Shown here in pieces: positions 43,329 through 52,655 of a stretch of DNA of 64,000 nt (its first letter is position 1; every line of letters starts with the position of its first letter). Source of the stretch: Micropterix aruncella (lineage: Eukaryota > Arthropoda > Insecta > Lepidoptera > Micropterigidae). The DNA lies in the NCBI GenBank assembly GCA_944548615.1, contig OX155963.1:31571985-31635984 (forward strand). Direction: 5' to 3'. The notes beneath the pieces are model-generated. The model was given only the letters and a program-made list of their open reading frames with translations, was not told the origin of the DNA and did no database searches. The position numbers and the translations under genes are program-made.

Positions 43329-43990
43329 AAATCAAAAATCAAAATCAAAATGTTCTTAATTCATATAGAAAACAATTAAATATTTTAAATTTATGTTCTT
43401 ATGATGCGTCCAAGCCTTACTCCCAAGCCGTTTTGTCATTTACATAATCAGATATTGTATAGTATGCTTTTGTAGACAATTTGGCTTTGATGGTGGCTTT
43501 AAACTTAATTACAGATAGTTCTCTAATAGTATAAGGAAGTTTGTTATAGAATCGTATACATTGTCCCAAAAAAGAATTGTTGTGGAGACGAGTAGCACGT
43601 ACAACAAGGTTATGCTTATGTTTAGTATTAACATTATGAGTGTCGCTTTTTTTTTGTCAACTTGTCAATATTCTTGTGGACTTACAACAGATTTTCGTAT
43701 GTATATTGTGATCTCTGAATTTTGTTCTAAGGGAAACCCGAGGACCGAGTTTATATATAGCTCTTGCAGCACGTTTCTGTAGTATAAATATGTTATTGAT
43801 GTCCGCACAGCTTCCCCAGAGAAGAATCCCATTGGACATAATTTTATGAAAGTAACTAAAATATACTATTCTTGCTGTATCTACATCAGTCAGCCGCCTG
43901 CTTGTACGGTTTGTACCTGCTTAACATTAGGTGTAGAAAATTTAATTACCTACTTTGTTTTTTTTTCATTTAATAGTAGGTTATTTCCAT
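43329..43990 (-). pseudogene. LINE C-terminal region, frameshifted
   Basis: Minus-strand blocks in order: WFNGNNLLLNEKKTK, YFHKIMSNGILLWGSCADIN, NIFILQKRAARAIYKLGPRV, then NTKHKHNLVVRATRLHNNSF, RFYNKLPYTIRELSVIKFK. This is the sequence from the thumb to the C-terminus of a CR1/Crack-type LINE. The 3' end is marked by a TTTTGATT-type repeat (43329-43355). Several frameshifts and stops are present. Confidence 0.8.
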
Positions 43991-44182
43991 TAAACCAATG
44001 GACAACTTTTGAGAGTGCATTGTTTTTGAGAGTGCACACCCCCCTCCCCATGCGTAAACTCCCTTATTCCGCAACCCCCTCCCCTCCCCCCCACCCCCGG
44101 CCATTTCCCACCTGCCGGGAAATGCCTTAACGTTATCCCCGAAATGCCTTAGTTATTGCCTTAACGTTATCCCAACGGAAAA

Positions 44183-44256
44183 TGGTGACCCTGCCGGGAA
44201 TCGAACCCGGAACTTTTCAATTTAAGATCAGGCGACCTTACCACTATGGCACCGTC
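44183..44256 (-). repeat. tRNA-like SINE head (not a functional tRNA)
   Basis: The minus strand contains the A-box-like ATAGTGGTAAGG and a perfect B-box GGTTCGATTCCCGG with a T-stem/loop (CCGGG/CCCGG). The 5' and 3' acceptor strands (ACGGTGCC versus GGGTCACC) do not pair, so this is a tRNA-derived SINE or pseudo-tRNA. A diverged relative lies at 45562-45630. A C-rich block (44035-44110) precedes it. Confidence 0.65.
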
Positions 44257-44354
44257 TATATGTTTATTTATTTATATGTACATATATGTGACATGTTTTT
44301 ATGTACGAGTGTATGTGAGTGTAACATGTTTGTGTGTTTTTTGTTATTGCATTT

Positions 44355-45187
44355 GATCGACAGAATCGAAAATGCAATTACGTTAATTATATCGCAACGG
44401 AAGAATAAAAGAAACAATAGACAGGCTTAGTATATGGTTCCAAGTTAATAAATTGTCACTTAACGTAAATAAATCAAAATCAATATGCTTCTCTTTGCGG
44501 CCGTCTGATTATAACGAAATAGACGTATACTTTGGGTCTGACCAACTAGAAAATGTCTCCTCCACGAAATTTCTCGGATTAGAAATCGATCAAAAATTAC
44601 AATGGTCTGATCACTTAAATGATCTCAGTAAAAAATTGTGCAGTGCCATATTCGCCATTAGAAAGATAAGAAGTTTATGCGGTTTTGAAGCAGCTAAATC
44701 CGTTTATTTTGCATATTTCCACTCCCTAATAACGTATGGCCTACTGTTTTGGGGAATGGCACCAGACTCAAAAAGAATTTTTCTCCTCTAGAAAAGAGCG
44801 GTACGCAGTTTATATAGAGTCTCACCAAGAAGTTCTTGTAAGCCGCTATTTGTAAAATCAGGAATAATGACTCTATTTTCTTCTTACATCTACCAAAATA
44901 TTATGTACGCTCGTAGACACCTAACAGAAGCTCCGGTGAATAGTGATTTTCATCATCACGATACGAGGAATAAATCCAATCTCCACATAAACCGACAGCG
45001 ACTTAGCAAAGTGCGAAACAGTTTTATTCACCAAAATTTGTCCTTCTATAATAAGATTCCAGAGCAAATGAAAAGCCTTGGAGAGGACCAATTTAAAAAG
45101 ATAATTATACATAATTTGGTAAGAAACCCAATTTATGGTATAAGGGAGTTTGAAAATTCTGAGTTTATTTTCCATGTTGATGATTAA
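44355..45187 (+). pseudogene. Crack/Daphne-like LINE, post-palm thumb to C-terminus, one in-frame stop
   Basis: A frame from about 44410 reads KETIDRLSIWFQVNKLSLNV, NKSKSICFSL, KFLGLEIDQKLQWSDHLNDL, YFAYFHSLITYGLLFWGMAP. A TAG near 44790 interrupts it, then the same frame resumes with KRAVRSLYRVSPRSSCKPLF, HHHDTRNKSNLHI and FYNKIPEQMKSL to a natural stop at 45185-45187. The RT palm upstream is missing. One stop in ~260 codons suggests moderate age. Sister copy: 33.1-33.4 kb. Confidence 0.87.
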
Positions 45188-45561
45188 TGAAATGCGTAAA
45201 GTTTTAAACATAATGGTATTATGATAGCTGACATTCTAATTTTCATATAATTAAATTCATTTAAAAAAAAAAATACGAAGGCATATTGCTGGATTGGCAA
45301 TAAAATATATATTTTTTGATTATTCAACATAGAATTTGCATTTCTATTTTAATATATTATTCTCCCTGACTCATCACATTAGCATATTTTGATTATTTGT
45401 ATGTAGGTAATATTGAATATAATATTACAGCCATGACAACTATCACGATAGTTATGTTTATAATAATGAAATTTTTAGCATTTAATTTTGTGACGCATCC
45501 AAGTGTAGGAATGCCTATCTACTGGAGTAGTTGATTGTATTGTATTGTATTGTATTGAAAA
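45188..45561. other. AT-rich spacer, likely LINE 3'UTR
   Basis: Immediately downstream of the LINE stop, with an A11 run near 45263 and TGTATTG repeated at 45535-45555. Nothing else is recognised. Confidence 0.5.
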
Positions 45562-45630
45562 TGGTGACCCAGCCGGGAATCTTACAATCTAAAATCAAGC
45601 GACCTAATAGTCTAGTCAAATTAGGGTTTC
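45562..45630 (-). repeat. Degenerate tRNA-like SINE fragment
   Basis: AAATGGTGACCCAGCCGGGAATC, given here in two overlapping words AAATGGTGACCC and CAGCCGGGAATC, parallels the 44183-44256 SINE head. The B-box is damaged. On the far side of the adjacent foldback, 46284-46324 reads (minus) GGGTCAGTGGTATAGTGG, another A-box-like piece, so the foldback may have inserted into a SINE. Confidence 0.5.
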
Positions 45631-46265
45631 AACTCGGAATGAGAGATAATACGCTGGAAAATTGTATACACCTTCATTTAGGCGTTCTATAAGTTGTCTC
45701 AAAAGTCTCATAAAATCTCGTGTCTGCGTCGTGAGTTATTCAAGGTCAAAGGTCACAAAATCGGTTTTTCGCGATTATCTAGGTTTCTATAGCTCCAATG
45801 ATGTTAAAATCTATGATAAAAACGTAGAGCTCAACCGTTTTTAGCCATAAATACGGTAGTTCAAGGTCAACTGTGAATCTCGGTGAATAACGCCCTAAAT
45901 AAAGCTATTAAATCATTAAATTATGATTAACAATGAATAATTTGTATTATTTATTCACCGAGATTCACAGTTGACCTTGAACTACAGTATTTATGGCTGA
46001 GCGCTGCGCGCTCTCCGCCCTCTATCTCAAAAATGGTTAAGCGCATAAAAAGATGTTTGATACAAAATTTGTCGCAAATCGTATGCTCTACATTTTTTGT
46101 CATAGATGTTAACATCATTGGAGCTATAGAAACCTAGATAATCGCGGAAAACCAATTTTGGAGACCTTTGACCTTGAATAACTTTCGACGCAGACACGAT
46201 ATTTTATGAGACTTTTGAGACAACGTATACCAATTTCCAGCTTATTATCTCTCATTCCGAGATTT
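45631..46265. repeat. 635-bp foldback element with ~300-bp arms
   Basis: The left arm words TCGGAATGAGAGATAATA, TCTCAAAAGTCTCATAAAAT, GTTATTCAAGGTCAAAGGTC, GATTATCTAGGTTTCTATAG and GTTCAAGGTCAACTGTGAAT recur complemented in reverse order in the right arm. The right arm holds ~100 bp (with GAGCGCTGCGCGCTC) that the left arm has lost. The centre is AT-rich (45910-45945). There is no coding capacity; the 60-codon frame is incidental. Confidence 0.9.
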
Positions 46266-46719
46266 GCCCCCTTTTTTTGTTGCTAAAGTGACTGCACTAT
46301 AACCACTATACCACTGACCCGCGTGATCCTTATCGATGTGTAATAAAGAGTATTTTCTTTTACTTAATTTAATTACAAAATCCAGCATTCTGAATAAGAG
46401 AGGTAAGACAGGTTTTCCGTGTTACTAATACCCGCTGCCCCAAAGCACTACTCCATCAATCTCTCTGCGGCCAATTTCCGTATTCATTGGCAATTAGTTG
46501 GAATATAAATAAAACGCCGCTTCTACCAACTGAATTTATGTGTTTAATTTCACCTGGTTCCCGATGTGTCCGCATGGATTGGGATTCATTCATTCATTCA
46601 TTTATTCATTCATTCATTCATTCATGATTCATAATGGTTTTCTATGAATTGGTAACGATTACATTACATTGTAGTCGTGTCCAATTGGCGGATTAAAAGC
46701 GATCTTGGACGTGTCAAGG
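46266..46719. other. Spacer with an (ATTC)n run
   Basis: 46586-46624 is (ATTC)n with one interruption; such runs form LINE 3' tails (compare 18.45 kb), but no LINE body precedes it. No genes are seen. Confidence 0.5.
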
Positions 46720-46968
46720 GGGCCTGTTTCACGTTGTACACTAAGACCCATGTGTTTAGGGTCGGCCAAACGCACGGGTCGACACCCATCCGGCGGCCTC
46801 CACGTAGAAGTGCGAGCCCGGATAGGACTCTGGCCTGCGGGCCAGTTTCTCCTAGGGCGCCTCTGGGCGCTCCTGGACGGTTTGCGCACCGTGCGGCGTC
46901 AGTCAATCGATTGTGCATTCCTATTGATAGCCGGGGGAGTCGGGAAACGGTTTTGTTGTTCGCCTCCA
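46720..46968 (-). repeat. LINE-3'UTR-like repeat, partial copy
   Basis: ACCCATCCGGCGGCCTCCAC, GACTCTGGCCTGCGGGCC, GTTTGCGCACCGTGCGGC and CAATCGATTGTGCATTC align with 21435-21600 and 61620-61790. It is fused at about 46968 to the RNase H frame, in the orientation opposite to that LINE, so the two open frames that cross the junction are artificial. Confidence 0.75.
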
Positions 46969-47684
46969 TATTCCAAGCGGAGGTTTACGCCATTATTGAA
47001 TGTGCGGATATCAACCTCCATAAGAACTACGCCAACCACCGTATCTATATCCACTCGGATAGCAAAGCAGCTCTTATGGCACTAGCCTCGAATACCATTA
47101 ATTCAAACTAGTGCAAAACTGTATATCACTACAGAATTCCATGAGAGAAAAGAACAGGGTAATTCTAAGATGGGTTCCCGGCCATGCAGGAATCGAGGGA
47201 AATGAAAAAGCCGACGAACTTGCTAGGACGGGAGCAAAGGAACGTTATACGGCCCTGAACCTTGGTGTGGCGTACCAAAAAGCCTTGCAAACCTAATGCT
47301 CAAACAAATGTGTTTAGAACAATCCGTCAACCACTGGAACAACACGCCAGGGTTGAATCATTCCAAAGACGACCGTAAGACGGCCCGTGAGGCTCTATCG
47401 CTAAATAGGAACAATCTACGCATACTGGTGAGGGCGCTCACGGGGCATTGTGGCCTGAGCAAACACATGTTCAACCTCAAGCTCAGAGACACAAAAATGT
47501 GCAGGTTCTGCCAAGGGACAGAGGAAACTCCCCGGCACCTCATGTGCGAGTGTGGCCCGCTGATGCGTAAAAGATTGTCACCCACTTGGGTGGTCACTAC
47601 CTCCAACCTGAGGAGGTAAAACAATCTGGCGCCAAAAGCCTGCTGCGGTTCTTAAATGACACGAGGCTTAGCGTAGAACTATAG
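46969..47684 (+). pseudogene. LINE C-terminal RNase H and zinc-knuckle region (I/R1/LOA-like), broken
   Basis: RNase H degrades the RNA strand of RNA-DNA hybrids during retrotransposition. Visible motifs: FQAEVYAIIECADINL (catalytic E), IYIHSDSKAALMAL (catalytic D in HSDS), then after a frameshift near 47110 ILRWVPGHAGIEGNEKADEL (H and last D). After a stop near 47294 comes LVRALTGHCGLSKHM and the CCHC-like CRFCQGTEETPRHLMCEC. A last frameshift leads to YLQPEEVKQSGAKSLLRFLN ending at TAG 47682-47684. All four catalytic residues are recognisable, but three breaks make it non-functional. RT and endonuclease are absent. Confidence 0.87.
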
Positions 47685-48170
47685 TAGGTGGCGAACACAA
47701 TAGATCAGCAATGGTCGCAGTGTTACAAGGCTCATAAAGACCTTAGAAAAGCCCCACTCAACAAATAAAAAAAAAATAAATAACTAAAAATAATAACTAA
47801 AAGTCCAAATAGAATCGAAAAGGCAAAATAGAAATCAAAGAGCGAAACCTAGTTCCAAAGACCTAGTTTCTTTCCGGGACAAAGAATTGGCAACAGGAGC
47901 ATTCATGAGTGTCAATGACTACGGGCGAATCCGCCACCGAGGGAGTTATAACGACATCGAGCCATTCTGTCTTCCATGGAGTGAACGTAAATACTTTGCG
48001 GACAATACAATCTAAAGTAAAGCTACGCTAACAGCTTGTAAGAGTCCAACGTCTTACCATGAGAAACTGGAATGTACAACCAGCGGGCCGACCTCGCGCC
48101 CTTACTACCAGGCTTGGACGAATTTCTCCATCCTCCAGTCTAATCACGGATTCGAGGTTGCTTGTGCGGC
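47685..48170 (+). repeat. 3'UTR of the RNase H LINE
   Basis: Follows the LINE stop, with A-rich tracts (47762-47800). Then GACTACGGGCGAATCCGCC, GGGAGTTATAACGACATCGA, TTCCATGGAGTGAACGTAAA and CCAGCGGGCCGACCTCGCGC are the complement of the dispersed repeat at 2004-2460 and 61.6-62.2 kb. This physical linkage is the reason for calling that family a LINE 3'UTR. Confidence 0.7.
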
Positions 48171-48174
48171 GTGT

Positions 48175-48703
48175 ACCTGACGTACAAGCCGTGCGGCTTG
48201 TGCGACCTCGAATACATGACCAGACTGTAGGATGGAGAAATTCTACCAATTGTTTCGTGCAGCTTGGGCCACAAGATCTATTTTGTTCTCGGATCGGCTC
48301 AACTCACGATTCAGCTCCTATTCAGAAGCCTCCTCGAGTGGAGCCTACCCCGGGTAAGACTCTCGCGTCACAGGCCTCACGGCAAGTGGACTTGTTTCAC
48401 CGGGTGGGATTGCATCCCGGCGCTACTGGGCGACGCCTATCGGTTGTGCACTCTGACTAATTGCTGAAGGAGTTTGGAGACTATGGAAATATACTGTCTC
48501 CTAAGCAGCGGGGGTGGATGTTGACCTGTCGTCGACCACTCTTGAAATTAACATTAGGCTAGCTTATGCTGAATTCAGAACCGGGCAAAAGATGCCTTTG
48601 GTCCGCGATAGATACAAACTGAATCACCGCTGAATGACGGCAGATAGAAGTCGCGCCAGCGACTTCGTATTCGTAACCAGTCGGGAGGTTGGAGGTATCC
48701 TGA
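48175..48703 (-). repeat. LINE-3'UTR-like repeat in opposite orientation, forming a large hairpin with the preceding copy
   Basis: GACCTCGAATACATGACCAG and AGGATGGAGAAATTCTACC are the complement of 48118-48160, giving an imperfect ~125-bp inverted repeat (48119-48245). The copy continues with GGGCGACGCCTATCGGTTGT, GGTCCGCGATAGAT and ACCAGTCGGGAGGTTGGAGG, resembling 62214-62480, and stops where the hAT-like element begins. Confidence 0.7.
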
Positions 48704-49559
48704 TGGGGGTTGGTAAAAACCCGGGTTTTATCAAAAAATATCTGCCCACTGGCTTATTTCGGTTTTTATCGGTTATTTTCGGGCTTTTTTGGGGAATTTC
48801 GGTTTTTTTCGGAGTTAATGAGAATTTTAAATTAATATATTTTAATTTTACATTTAATTTTCTTTTATTACCATTTCATTGCATTTCTTCTCCCAATCCA
48901 AATCTATTTACTACTGAATAAAGTTGTAACAGTACCATGAAGGGAATTTATTCGAAAATCGTTATTGTCAGTTGTCTGGGAGGTCTCCTTTATTTTCACA
49001 ACAGGATAAGAGTTAACACTAACAACCGCTAGTGGCGCTGTTTTGGCGCGAAAGCATTGAGAAGTAGTGCTGGCAGCGTTTCGGCGCGAAAGTATTGAGT
49101 AGTAGTGCAAACGATTTTAGAACTAAATAGTGTATATTGAAGTGTGTATAAGGGTCTTTATCGCTTGAAGAGTATTGTAATCGTTTTGTAATAAATCAAG
49201 TTGAGTGTTCTACCGTGTTTTTGCATCTGCTGCCTATCCATGTAACAATATTATCCATAAGTTATCTTATAAATCATGCCAAAAGTAGTCGGCATTACAC
49301 TTGTCCGGCCAGTTCTGCATCAATTGAAAGACTTCTCAACATTTGGAATGGTTTGGAGTAAATTACGGAACAGACTGGGTGTGTCAAAATACATCCTTTT
49401 TTTCTTTTTGATAAAATATAATATAAATGCTATATCCGTTCATTGATTTAATTATTATAAACAAGTATTTTTTCAAAAACCCACGGGTTTTTTCAGGTGG
49501 GTTTTACCCAATTTAACCCAGTGGGTTTTTTCGGGTTGGGGAAAATCAAGCCAACCCTG
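48704..49559. mobile_element. Candidate hAT-like non-autonomous element splitting the repeat
   Basis: The left end GGGGGTTGGTAAAAACCCGG and the complemented right end CAGGGTTGGCTTGATTTTCC share GGGTTGG; CAGGG is the usual hAT start. Subterminal stretches on both sides are rich in AAACCCGGGTTTT-like words. The flanks, GGAGGTATCCTGA on the left and GACGGGAGATATCCTTCCAA on the right, are parts of one repeat as seen at 62450-62570, so this is an insertion. I could not identify an 8-bp target duplication or any transposase. Confidence 0.55.
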
Positions 49560-49968
49560 CTAATTCCAGACGGGAGATATCCTTCCAAAACGGATACTTT
49601 TCCGAGGGACACGCCGTAAGGCGTCGGCCTTTGTAGGGCATCGCCGTAAGGCGTCGGGCATGTTGGCTTAGCTAGACACAGGAGTTACGCTCACTTCACA
49701 GGAGTTACGTTCAAACTCTATACGTTTTTCAATTGGCATTTTCGTCGTTCTTTGAACAGCCCTTTTTTTGGGTAATTATTCAAAAAGTAGTTGAAAAATC
49801 GTTGGTTTCTTTGCAATAGATTTCTTAATAAAAATGCTTGTTTACATTTTACAATAGTCGTAGGAACAATTTGACGTATCACGCACGCTTTTTGGGTTTC
49901 AGTTTTTTTTTTACTTGAACGTACGGGATACGTTTTGTTGCGTACGGGCGGTAATATAGCGCACGTAT
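49560..49968. other. Repeat remnant and spacer left of the pogo element
   Basis: GCCGTAAGGCGTCGG occurs twice (near 49610 and 49640) and ACAGGAGTTACG twice (near 49678 and 49698). These are short duplications at the tail of the interrupted repeat. No genes are seen. Confidence 0.5.
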
Positions 49969-50200
49969 CACGTAGGGGAGATATGTACAAAATGACATAC
50001 ATGGACAAAACGACATAGTGCCCTTTGCGCGGGAACTGCCAGGTATTCCTTTCTCAAATCGATCGCTAGAGGCGCGGGACGAGGCGTCCGCAATCATGCG
50101 AGCGCGTCAGTTCCCCCCGCGCACGCGGCTGCGTTTGACGTGGCATAACAGAATTTGTGTATTGGCGAGTTTTTTTTGTATGCAGTTCGTATTTACGCAG

Positions 50201-50564
50201 GTAAGTGTTTTCATCGTATTTCTTGTACATACTTGATGGAGTGCTGTTATTTGAAGTCCATTGCGTCAGCTTATAGTGCGTTTTCGTGTTTATTTCTGTT
50301 ATAAAATATATATTTTATTGTTGAAAAATGTTATGCTGCTATGGACAAAATGACATAGACTGACTAGGGACAAAATGGCATAGTATGTCATTTTGTACAT
50401 ACATATGGACAAAATGACATACTACAAGATGGTGATTATAAAACTTTAGGTCCACCGGGTTGTTTGGAAGAAATTGCCTAAGGCAATAAGTCTGCCCTTG
50501 CGACTATGAAGTCGCACAAAGATTATTATTATTATTATTATTTAATTTTGATATTTTGTTCTAG
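50201..50564 (+). other. Probable 5'UTR intron of the pogo transposase gene
   Basis: Donor ACGCAG|GTAAGTG at 50201 and acceptor GATATTTTGTTCTAG ending at 50564 fit consensus sites. The acceptor lies 11 bases before the ATG. Inside are four copies of a TIR-like word: 50342-50357, 50367-50382 and 50406-50421 direct, and 50384-50399 inverted. Splicing is inferred from sites only. Confidence 0.6.
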
Positions 50565-50575
50565 TTTGCGGGAAA

Positions 50576-52360
50576 ATGCCGCGCAACTATCAACGAACAT
50601 CCACGCGGCAAAATTGGAACGATGAATCAATGGCGAAAGCAATGGATGCTGTCAAGAATAAGAAGATGGGATGGCTTTTGGCTTCAAAAACCTTTGGTGT
50701 TCCCCAAGCAACATTGAGACGCCATGCTTTAGGTCATAATAAGATGCTAAAGCCAAATGCCAAGGGACTGGGGAGATTCAAAACAACTTTTCCCAAGGAA
50801 GTTGAACGAAAACTAATCCAGCATTTGAAAACTCTGGAAACAAGGCTGTTCGGCTTAACATGCAAAGACGTGCAAGAGCTAGCTTACCAGATGGCAGAAA
50901 ATTATGGATTCGAAAATTCATTCAACAAAGAGAAGAGAATAGCCGGTCAAGAATGGTTATCTGGGTTCCGGAAAAGAAACCCCGATATAAAACTACGAAA
51001 ACCAGAGCCGACATCTGCAGCAAGAGCGCAAGCTTTTAATAAGCCTCAAATTCAGCGGTTCTTCAATAAACTGCAGGAGATTCAAGAGAAGGAAAATATT
51101 CCTCCATCAAGAATATATAACGTTGATGAATCGGCACTATCAACTGTGCAAAAACCACAAAAAATATTTGCCACAGCTGGAAGGAAGCAAGTAGGTGCTA
51201 TAACCAGCGCGGAACGAGGATCCAACGTTACAGTTGTTTGCTGCATGAACGCTACAGGCAACTACGTCCCACCCTGTCTCATATTTCCACGTAAAAATAT
51301 GAAGAAAGAACTAACAGATGGTGCACCTACTGGAACATTAGGTATAGCACAAGAAACAGGGTGGATGACAACAAACGTGTTCTGCACTTGGTTAACCCAT
51401 TTTCAGTCATATGTCAAGGCATCCATCGAAGACAAAGTGCTCCTGTTCGTCGACGGTCATGCCAACCATAAAGGAATAGACTGCCTAACGTATTGCAAAG
51501 AGAATGGAATCATCTTAGTCTGTTTTCCTCCACATTGCACGCATAGGATTCAGCCGTTGGATGTGACCTTTTACGGACCTCTTAAAACTTATTTCAATCA
51601 AGAAATCACAAAATGGTTGAAATCTCATCCTGGTAGAGTCGTCACACATCTTCAAATCGGTGCCCTCTTTAACGGCGCGTATGGAAAAACTGCAACTGTT
51701 GAAGTTGCTTGCAAAGGATTCGAAAAAACTGGCATTTGGCCACTCAACCCGGACATATTCCCAGATTATCTCTTCGCACCTGCTGAAACTACCAACATAC
51801 CTGCTGAAATTGAAGAGATGAACATAGAAGACGATAATGTTCCAGTAGGGCGTCAACAACGAACATCATCTGAAGAACCGCGCACATCAGTACAAAGTTC
51901 TCCAGCTAAAGAATCTAGCTCAGCCATTCCTGGGCCGTCCACTATACCGGATGTCTCAAATATTAATATTGAGGTATTATCACCACTACCAAGAGGAAAA
52001 TTCGTTAGTGGTCAAGGAAAAAGGAAGACGAGGAAACGCGTAACGGAAGTTGTCTTAACATCTACACCAAATATGGAAGAAGTCAAAAGAAAGTCAAATC
52101 CTACACCTGTGAGAGAAAACAGAAAGGTACAGAAGGTAACGAAGTTCTTAAACCTCAGTTCAGATAGTGAGGAACTGTTTCCTTCGCTAGAAGAGGCGCA
52201 TGACGATGACGCCGCCTGCATATACTGCAACGATTTATTCTCTCGATCCAAACCAGGAGAAGGGTGGTTGAAATGCATGGCCTGTGCACGTTGGGCTCAC
52301 AGCTCATGTGCTGATGTGCCGAAAAAAACTAAAATATTTGTGTGTGAACTGTGTACCTAG
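50576..52360 (+). CDS. Pogo-family transposase with C-terminal PHD-like zinc finger, 594 aa
   Basis: Binds its own transposon ends and catalyses cut-and-paste transposition in the nucleus. Order of domains: Psq-type helix-turn-helix at about residues 12-55 (WNDESMAKAMDAV, GVPQATLRRHALG); CENP-B-like second HTH at about 70-140 (EWLSGFRKRNPDIKLRKPEP at its end); DDE_1 catalytic core at about 160-395 with D184 (YNVDES), D293 (FVDGHANHKG) and D329 (QPLDVTFYGPLK), a DD35D spacing; a basic, Ser/Pro-rich linker (KRKTRKR near 480-490); and C548-C551, C567-C570, H575-C578, C590-C593, a C4HC3 PHD-like finger, ending at the natural stop. ATG context GGAAAATGCC follows a putative splice acceptor. No frameshift or internal stop is seen. 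It may act as a domesticated gene, but its perfect flanking TIRs favour an active transposon. Confidence 0.93.
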   Translation: MPRNYQRTSTRQNWNDESMAKAMDAVKNKKMGWLLASKTFGVPQATLRRHALGHNKMLKPNAKGLGRFKTTFPKEVERKLIQHLKTLETRLFGLTCKDVQELAYQMAENYGFENSFNKEKRIAGQEWLSGFRKRNPDIKLRKPEPTSAARAQAFNKPQIQRFFNKLQEIQEKENIPPSRIYNVDESALSTVQKPQKIFATAGRKQVGAITSAERGSNVTVVCCMNATGNYVPPCLIFPRKNMKKELTDGAPTGTLGIAQETGWMTTNVFCTWLTHFQSYVKASIEDKVLLFVDGHANHKGIDCLTYCKENGIILVCFPPHCTHRIQPLDVTFYGPLKTYFNQEITKWLKSHPGRVVTHLQIGALFNGAYGKTATVEVACKGFEKTGIWPLNPDIFPDYLFAPAETTNIPAEIEEMNIEDDNVPVGRQQRTSSEEPRTSVQSSPAKESSSAIPGPSTIPDVSNINIEVLSPLPRGKFVSGQGKRKTRKRVTEVVLTSTPNMEEVKRKSNPTPVRENRKVQKVTKFLNLSSDSEELFPSLEEAHDDDAACIYCNDLFSRSKPGEGWLKCMACARWAHSSCADVPKKTKIFVCELCT

Positions 52361-52655
52361 GGGAAGTATTGTGATTTAATTGAAATACTAAATTTTTTCT
52401 TGCCTATGTCATTTTGTCCCTATTTGGTATGTCGTTTTACCCATACCACTATGAAAATATTGTTCCGACAAATTTTGTTATTTTCTGTCTTAACTTTTTA
52501 AACTGTAGTTTTAAGTGGGAAATGTTTACACTTTTGAGTTCCTAACTAAGCAATGATTGTACACTTACATGAATATGTGTAATTTGTATCTTAATTTCCG
52601 AATTATAGTTCTAAAACTAAACAGTATGTCATTTTGTACATATCTCCCCTACGTT

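Larger units (their letters stand above)
49969..52655 (+). mobile_element. Apparently intact pogo-family DNA transposon
   Basis: The 31-bp ends 49970-50000 and 52624-52654 are perfect inverted repeats (outer part ACGTAGGGGAGATATGTACA). One base outside each lies CGTAT (49964-49968 and 52656-52660), which contains the TA that pogo elements duplicate. The ~2.7-kb interior holds one uninterrupted 594-codon transposase gene and a 5'UTR intron. Words like GGACAAAATGACATA recur near both ends and inside the intron. Perfect ends and an open frame imply a very recent insertion that may still be mobile or cross-mobilisable. It is the least decayed element in the window. Confidence 0.93.

Noticed and set aside
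44183..44256. Functional tRNA gene (minus strand)
   Set aside because: The T-arm and B-box are good, but the acceptor strands do not pair; treated as a SINE head.
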